From positions 137,371,043-137,435,042 of the forward strand of contig CM043958.1 of NCBI GenBank assembly GCA_014529385.2: DNA of 64,000 nucleotides, read 5' to 3'. This DNA is from Adiantum capillus-veneris (lineage: Eukaryota > Streptophyta > Polypodiopsida > Polypodiales > Pteridaceae). The notes under the pieces are model-generated. The model saw nothing but the letters and a program-made list of their open reading frames with translations, did not search any database and had not been told where the DNA came from. The stretch's first letter is position 1, and every line of letters begins with the position of its first letter. This document shows, piece after piece, positions 56,537-64,000 of this stretch. Made by a program: the position numbers and the translations under genes.

Positions 56537-59500
56537 ATGGCAATGGCTTCTCTTGCTTTGCTAAGTTTCCTCTTGTTTTGGCATATACCTTCCATTACAG
56601 AAGCGCTTGGCCCAGTTGAGGCAGACATCCAGAGGCCAGATGGATTGTGTGCCCTCCTCGTCAATCCCGTTGAAGGATATGCTTGTCGCGAGTACACGGT
56701 AAGTGGTTTCTCACGCAGGATTGAGGTACATAGCTTTCATGAATTTGATAAAGACTTTGCTTTGCATGGTCACCAAGAATGATGCATTGTCTTTTAGTTC
56801 TACATTGAATCAACAAGACCCTCTAGCACTACATAAGGGGTTTGGAAGCAATAGCATCTTCTTTGTCCCTCTTTAACACCCTCGGAATTGCTGCTGAGGT
56901 ACTCTGCCTGAAGTTGTTCTTGATTCTCAATTTCTCGAGATAACCAAAGTCAATTATGAGCCAACTGCTCTTATGCACAAAGAACTTCAAGGTCTTGATA
57001 AATTTTGAGTTGGAGGAGTTCATAGCTTAGCTTATCCTGTCAGTCATGTGCCATGGTCTTGTCAATGTCATTCATGCTGTAGATACTATGTTGATAAAGG
57101 GATAACTTATCAGAAGCATATGTACATCCAAGACTCTTACCCACGACGCTCCCTTTAGCAACAAGAACATCAATTACTAAAAGAAAAAGACTACTTTCTG
57201 ATGTACATTGTATCCCTTGTAGAAAGATATGCTTTGTGTTATGCTTGAAGCTTGAGGAAGAAATCTACCAGCCCAAGGTTAGAGTAATTTGAAGGTTTTT
57301 ACACTATGTAGAGATGCATTCTTTGATGTGTATCAAGGATACTGAAGAGATGGTGCATCCATGCCAGGTTTTACTGTTAAAATTTCTTCATTCTTGCCTC
57401 GTATCACAATCAAAGTATCTTGACCTCTTGGAGGAGAAGCTTGGAGCCTCAATCTCATGGAGCTGGTCAAGGTCATATGCTTACCTTCTTGAAAAGCTCT
57501 TTAAGGTTTTGAGCCTTTTGCTATTCCAGGTGCAATGAGCCAGATGAAGTCAACTATGCCCCATGGAGAAAGAAAATTGTTGGTAGCCTTTTGACTCTTA
57601 TGATCTTGGTATCATGTCAAGGAGTATATTGTGGAGCCATATTCAAAAGAAGAGCGTTGCATGGGAACTAAGCTATTCTTGTCGTATCGAGACGCTAGTT
57701 AACTGTCATTGGGGAGGTGTCCATACAAGACGTGTCTTGATACATCCCATATCGCTCTCGGGACTACTCTACAGATTTATGGGGGTCCCATTTCAATCAA
57801 CATAGCTCCTACTAGACATCAGGATCCACCGATTGCATCCCTAGATCCATGTAGTTCCAAGCTCCAATGCTCGATAGGCATAGTGTCTCCTTATAGAAAC
57901 GTATGGTAGAATGCCACGGCGTATTGTCCATAATTTGAGGCTTGATTGTCTAGGCGGGGACTTCCCGCTCATTGGCCCTTCAAGCAGATTACAACCCTTA
58001 TATACATCCATGGTTGATGAAAATTTCACTTGCTCGTCAAACCAATTGCATTGAAGTGAGAGTTGTCTATGGAAGGCGATGAGGTGAAAGAGGTGTATAT
58101 ATGCAAAGTGCTTAAGTGCAATGTACCCATGTGTATTGCAGAATGCTTTGTTTTTGTCATTCTTGAATGAGTGAGTTCGTGTTTTCCTGAGAGGCTCAAA
58201 GTATGCTTTGAATGAATCTAGTAAAATTTCTCATACTTGAATATTCCCAAGAAGGTCACCAAGAGAGCGTGGAAGCACTTGTTGTGTTGGGCTGCGGGGA
58301 GAATCGTGTCAGTGGAATTTAAAGTAGACTCGTTGCAATGCAGCACTTGCTATGTGTAAGTAGCTTGCCTTGTCTAGTACATAGCCTTGTCACGAGCCAA
58401 GACAAGTCATGTCTCGTTGAGTCTTTATAGCTTCAGATTTTAGTCGCGTTGCCCTTATTGACTTGGAAGGAATCCATAGGAACTTATGCCTTTTGATCCA
58501 AAAAATTGCCTGTTTTTTGTAGATTTTCTTCAAGGGAAAGTATCTTTGAAGTGACTTGTAGCATCATCCCAAAGCTCATGGAAAGTAAATAAAGACAGTG
58601 TGCTTCAAATCTCCTTCTAGGCTATGGGGCCAAGGTTTTCTTGATGAATGTCTAAGCTGGTCAACAGACACCATTAATTGCTTGATACCTTTATGGAGGC
58701 TTGATTGGTGCCTAGGAGTTACCTTGATTGAGCCTTGTTCTTGTAATAATGAAGATCGAATCCCTTTGGTTGAGTGACCTTCTTGTGGGCATAAAGATAT
58801 TGTTCTTTATATTTCTACTGGTATTCTTGACAAATGCCTACGCCAGTTAGCAGACACCATTGATTCCTTGAAACCTTTATGGAGGCTTGTTTGGTATTGA
58901 AGAGTTTTCGTGATTGACCCTTATTCTTGCGTAATATGGAAAAAGAATATGGAAAAAGAACTGATACAACTAGCAAAAAGGGCAATTGAAGCTCTGACCA
59001 GTCAGTCAGGAGAAAAAACCTCTCCTAAAGAGAGTAAGAAGTCTAAAGAGAGCCTTACCCACCTAGAATGGAGGGACTCCCAGCAGCCTCTTAAAGATAG
59101 AGGTCTCTAAGGGGAGCAGCAAATACTCGATGATCTCAAAATCTACAATGACAACAGAGGCCAGCACTTGAGGAAAGTGGTAACAGCCGCCCTGAAAAGG
59201 GAACATTTAGTAATCCAGTCCAAAGCCTTCAACTGGCATTTCCACTGTCAACGGCCAATTAAGAAAGGAAAAGAGCTCATTTTGAGGATGAGAGTGAAGA
59301 ATCTGTACAGAGACACTAGCACTTGCCAGCCAATCTCCAAATATGAGGCTTCAATATCTTTAACTAGAACAGGATGCATGCTCATAAGCTGAAGAGACCA
59401 ATCCACTTGCTGAAGGTTGCTCCGGGAAGCCACTTAATTGAGCCCAGCTGGCTGGGAAGGCAGAAGAAAGGAGAAGCCGACTTAAGTGGTGAATAAGCTG

Positions 59501-59587
59501 GAAGGGTAACTTGACATAGAGGAGAGAGGGACTACCAATTGACTAAAAAATGAACACAGCCGGGACATAGGACAACCAACCCATCCT

Positions 59588-59642
<55 letters not shown>

Positions 59643-62600
59643 TGCATGCACACATGCACGCACAAAACATACAAGCAAGGCAGCTCCACGCGTGCACACA
59701 ACAATATACACTTGCACACCCAAAAACAAACACATACCCATTTGCCCAACCACGCAAAACACAAACTCCTCTCTTAGTGTAGTTCTTACTAGCCTACAAC
59801 AATGGCATCAAGATCCTTGTAGGCTGTATCGTTCACTTGTTCATACCCCTCTTCCTTTTGTTTATAGCACTGATACCATTGTAATTAGTGCTTGACATTG
59901 GTAATCATCTGTTGCGCTTCTTTATAACTGATGCTGTTTTTTTTTCTATCATTTCTTCTTGCTGCTGTGCTTTCCTAATTCGTTGCTTGTATATAGAAGA
60001 GTTTTTCTTTCTATTTTTTTTTATAGCAAAATCTACGTCGTCTCTTGGAATTATATTATTTTTAAAAGTAATGTTCAATGCTTCAAGGTGCAAACGGACG
60101 ACCAGTTTCTTGTTGGTGTACAAAGGGTGTCAAAAAAAGAATATCTTGGCAAGTCCAGAGGACCAGTTTTCGTGCTCCACGGCATTTTGTTGGTGAGTTT
60201 GCCATGCTCTCTGATTGATGTGTGGTATAGTCTCCTTTTTTGTGGCAAAAAAGAGGGGCTTCTGACCCTTTGCTTTTATGTTCCCTCACATTTTTTGGCT
60301 AATACTATGATTTTATGCTTAACTAGATGCTCCAGAATCAGCCTATGAACATGCTCACATGTAGTTTGTCAACTTGTCTCACAGGGCGGTGATGTTTGGT
60401 TTTTGAATCTTCCGGAGCAGTCTTTGGTATTTATGTTAGCCGATCAAGGCTATGATGTTTGGGTTGGGAATACAAGGACCACTAGATTTAGCTATGGCCA
60501 TGTTAAATATACCAAAAAAGACAAGGTGTGTGGTCCATGTTACTGCACACATGGAGAACAATGGTTGGATGCTCAATCTAATGAATTCATTGGCTTTTTT
60601 TGGGCCAGGGTTTTTGGGACTGGAGTGTTGATGAATTAGGTGAGTATGACCTTTCGGCAATGATGGGCTTGGTTCAGAGTCAAACCAATCAAAAGCTCCA
60701 TTACATAGGTTACTCTCAGGTAACTCAGTATTCTCTACATTGGTAAGTAACCTTGCTGTAATAGATGTGGTTGCTTCATAGCTGTAGATACCTCACAGAT
60801 GTTTGTGAGCTCGCTGAATAATGCCAACATTGTTGCAATAAAGCTGCCCTTGCCTAGAATAAGCATTGGAGTACAATTTAGAAAAAAATAATTTCTTGAA
60901 CACTAGCTTCTATATCTTTGGAAAATAGTCCATGGCCTTCAAAGCTCCAGTTATTCAGAATGAGAATAGGTCTCTGGACAAGGTGCTGAATGCGAGCTTG
61001 AAGAAACAATGAAGCTACATTGAGTAGGCCACAGTTCAACACCCAGAAAGGGAAGAGACATCTTGGATGTCTGATGGCATAACTCATCCATGTCAATGTA
61101 GAAATGCAATGATTGTGTGAGAGAGGCAGTGAAGAAGCTACAGAGGTCTCCTTGAGTTTGAAGGAATGTATGATCGTGCCATAAATGGGTTTTCTGCAAT
61201 GAATTTTTTCCCTTGGCCTGCTTCCTTGGCCCCCTCTTCTGTCATCCTGGTTGGGCGGCGGCTCAAGCAGTTTTTCAGCAGCTACGAGCAACTGGACTAG
61301 CATTTAATTGGTCTTGTTCCTCTTGGGGGAGCCCCAGTCTACAGAGCCTTGGTTCTTCTACCATTGCGAGAGTTCTTCTGCAGAGTTTCTGGATTTCTCC
61401 TTGCAGCTTCTTCACCCTCAGTCAGACCCATTGTGTCACACCATTTAAAGCCTGTAACTTTTCCATGAAAAGACATGACTGCAGTTTTAGAGAACTTTCT
61501 GAATGGAGAAACTGTTGGAGGCAAAGGAATCTTGAATTGAAATTGAGCCTTGGGTAATTGCCAAATTCTTCGACTCTCTGCGAAATAGACAAACCACTCT
61601 TTTAGAAAGAACTCAGCTCCTCGAGAATTTGCACACAGCCCAATGTCTTGATACTCATAGTGTTTGCGAGTGTGACTATTCTATTGATGGACAATAAGGA
61701 ACCATAGGAAGAAAGAGTCAGAACAATCCGAAGTCTTGAGCTTTGTTGGTCACAAATGAAGGGCTCTGTAGGAAAACAAGTCTGTTCTACACACTTGGTA
61801 GGTGCCTTTGTTGCACATGCCAATGCATGTGCACACATTTAATCTCACAGCTTGCCTTTTACATGAGATTCACACACATTAGAAACTATACTGTCTTCTT
61901 GTTGATCTAAGCATAGTTGGTTGTGGTTAAGACTTGTGCATGGATGAATTCTTCTTGCCGTCCTTTATTTGGAAAAAGGCATTGTATAGTTGTTATCTGC
62001 TTCCTCTTGATGTATCTCTCGCAGTTCGCCTTCTCATGAACATGCTGTAGCAATCTCATACAATACAAAGTTGTTCTTTGTGACTCTTGATATGTGCAGG
62101 CTTCTCAGCAAGCATTCGCAGCCTTCTCTCAAGGCAAACTTGTGGACATGGTGAGCAAGGTGGTCTTTGTGGCTCCAGTTGCTTATATAAACCATGTCAA
62201 TTCACCTATCGCCACGCTTGCAGGCAGCCTATACATTGATAGGGTAAGCTAGTCGCAGAATTTCTTTTTTGAAGAGACTATTTGTAATCTTCATATGGGT
62301 ACTCCTCATTCTTGTCGTAACAATGGATTAACCTTTAATGGATACCTGAAGCTTGCTGCTAGTCTTCGTAGCCCCTCATTGACTTCAGCCATTGAAGGGC
62401 TTCATAAGTCCTTATGTTTTTTAATACTTGCTTCTTGTCAAATTTCTGATGCACTGTGGGTCTTACTGGTAGCAGCTGTTCCAGATTCTGCATGTTTACG
62501 AGTTCAGCACTACATTGTAAGTCTATTGCGGGTCGACATTTCTTGTTAGGAAGAATCTATTTGGACCTGATAAGAGCCCTTGATATTCAATTATACAGCC

Positions 62601-62925
62601 GGAAAAAGGAGGTGGTGGATATAATTTGCAGGGCTACTGCGTCTGGATGCTTCAAAAATTGGATTTCCATATTCACAGGTGCAAAATTTAAAGCTAAGCG
62701 TTGTGCATTGCTCTGCAATAAACAATGACTTGACTGTAGAAATCATGGGAAGCTAATTACTCTGCTCGTTTGCACTCACGAAGCCACTGATTGCTTCATG
62801 AAAATCCTGTCTGTGCTTTGCAGGAAACAATTGCTGCTTGAACGTATCCCGGAGAGTTATTATTGACACATACGAGACCCAGGCTACTTCTACAAAGAAT
62901 TTGGTGCACCTCGCCCAACGTGTGT

Positions 62926-62970
<45 letters not shown>

Positions 62971-64000
62971 CAGCGCTGCAGTCTGCATCACAATGTATAG
63001 GGTACTCCCACAGGCCAGCGTGGTTCTCGTCTTTACGACTTCGACATATCCGCATGTGCTTGCCTGCAACACTTTCTTTTTGTGTATTGCTTTGAAGAAG
63101 CCTTATAGAGAAGAAGAGCCCACGAAAAATACCATGTGCAGATATGGAACACAGTAATACAGCAGTACATTCCAAATGAAATAGATCTCGAAATGAAGTA
63201 GATCTCTATGCAGATAAGGGAGAGTGACGCCCATTTCCAAATAAAGACATGCTGGGAATGGCAGCTTGTTTTCTGCTACATATCATATACTCCCTTTGCC
63301 AGTGTGCTCGGATTGTGCTTGTGTATGTGACTTCCCAAGCATGGTAGTGCATAAGGTTATTAATTTACAGGATTGATGATGCACCTGCAAATGTCATTAC
63401 TATATCGGACCTCAATATTAGTCTGCATTGGTATGTATTTGTATCCATTAATGGTTTGAGATGGAAGCTTGTACACAGCAAGTCCTGACCAAAACAGCTA
63501 CTTGCAAGATGGATCTTGAGAGGTCTAAACAGATATATGTTTTATGTGTATGCAAATGGGGTTCGAATCATAGTCACAGGGGACGCCCATTTTTGGGCTT
63601 CCCGTCCCACTTGCTGTCCTGCTCTCATTTTACTCTGAAAACCCATATGAGCCCCGTCCCCCGTCCCCATTCCTTGGGAAGCGTCCCTTGTGACTATGGA
63701 ACTTCTAATGGGTGCTCTCGCATTAACTCATCGGCAAAGCTAGCTTGTACTGCTGTGTTTGGGGAGTCATTGATGTGTGTGTGTGTGTGTTAACTGAAAA
63801 AAGTGTGTAATGCCACTAGTAATATTTCACTGCTGATGTTTCTTTTTTGTGCTCAGAGTTAAGGAAGAAGACATTTGCAAAGTACGACTATGGATTTTGG
63901 GGCAACATAATGACATATGGCAGGTTCTCTCCGCCGGCCTACGACTTGTCGAAGGTGCCAACAAGCAATACCTTGTTCATACACGGTGGTGCAGATGCCC
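56537..64000 (+). CDS. Triacylglycerol (acid) lipase, alpha/beta-hydrolase; 3' end outside window
   Basis: Eight exons: 56537-56698, 60088-60192, 60385-60525, 60609-60719, 62100-62243, 62522-62678, 62824-62921, 63859-64000 (open). Frames join throughout. Family: lysosomal-acid-lipase-like plant TAG lipases, which hydrolyse triacylglycerol. The start codon is followed by a hydrophobic signal peptide (about residues 1-23), then the lipase N-terminal motif DGLCA...GYACREYT. Later come VLHGILL (oxyanion region), LADQGYDVWVGNTR, the nucleophile elbow GYSQAS across exons 4/5, HLAQR, FAKYDYGFWGN and HGGADA with the catalytic Asp. The catalytic His should follow beyond the edge. About 353 residues are visible of a usual 390-420. 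Weakest point: the exon 6 acceptor (TTGTAAG), chosen to keep frame. The exon 7 donor (GTGTGC) abuts a CT tract. The elbow has Ala where GxSxG has its last Gly. Confidence 0.88.
56699..60087 (+). other. Intron 1 of the lipase gene (3.4 kb)
   Basis: GT at 56699, AG at 60086-60087. Long for this family. Holds a C-run plus A-run and a (CA)n tract (about 59590-59640) and two similar stretches (CTAAGCTGGTCAACAGACACC near 58650 and GCCAGTTAGCAGACACC near 58842, each with CCTTTATGGAGGCTTG). No gene inside was recognised. Confidence 0.7.
62929..62967. repeat. (CT)n microsatellite at start of lipase intron 7
   Basis: Starts seven bases after the predicted exon 7 donor. Confidence 0.95.

Noticed and set aside
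58910-59392. Lys/Glu-rich ORFs in lipase intron 1 as a nested gene
   Set aside because: Two short frames with no shared domain, no splice logic linking them and no homology I recognise.
59482-59764. Cys/Val-rich minus-strand ORFs in the lipase intron
   Set aside because: They translate a (CA)n tract and flanking CA-rich sequence on the opposite strand.
60403-60639. Unspliced ORF running past lipase exon 3
   Set aside because: Family conservation stops exactly at the GTGTGT donor (60526) and resumes at 60609, so the intervening 83 bp is an intron.

Overview
The window is nuclear DNA from a land plant. The evidence is plant-type Ty1/copia and Ty3/gypsy elements, CACTA transposase pieces, PPR-type repeats, a heavy-metal-associated protein with a C-terminal isoprenylation box, and a split lipase gene with GT/AG introns. 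A seed-free plant such as a fern, or a gymnosperm, would fit the repeat load, but I cannot fix the taxon. Host coding capacity is low. The only apparently intact host gene is the lipase at the right edge; nearly everything else is transposable-element sequence in layers.

Layout. 1-885: decayed CACTA TNP2 transposase. 1.7-8.1 kb: a LINE scrap and a dead PPR gene split by Copia-1 (2276-7360; LTRs about 98% identical by eye; target duplication ATGTA). 8.1-10.0 kb: short imperfect repeats and LINE relics. 10.27-35.43 kb: a nest three deep. Old Gypsy-1 (+ strand; LTR, primer-binding site, long leader with a phased palindromic motif, gag) is split by Copia-2 (- strand, 15417-34355). Copia-2 is in turn split inside its own LTR by the 14-kb Gypsy-2 (- strand, 15427-29387; perfect 5-bp target duplication GAATA). 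Gypsy-2 carries gag with four zinc knuckles, protease, RT, RNase H and integrase. Downstream of the integrase it has a second aspartic-protease-like domain and two unassigned ORFs.

35.43-38.33 kb: Copia-3, a gag-only element whose pol region is replaced by a minisatellite. 38.3-43.57 kb: unassigned sequence, a dead HIPP (heavy-metal-associated isoprenylated protein) fragment between direct repeats, and the right part of a CACTA element. That part has a truncated TNP2 ORF, an intact three-exon Transposase_24-like gene, subterminal repeats and a TAGTG terminus. The CACTA end lies inside a gypsy integrase relic that runs into LTR-A (44975-45993). A second related LTR, LTR-B, follows directly and is split by a 5.3-kb non-autonomous element with 162/177-bp LTRs and no recognisable gag or pol (46686-51967).

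53.6-54.8 kb holds a long imperfect inverted repeat. From 56537 to the window end is a gene for a plant acid-lipase-type triacylglycerol lipase, with eight exons visible and the C-terminus beyond the window. All coordinates and splice sites were read by eye; percentages are hand estimates.
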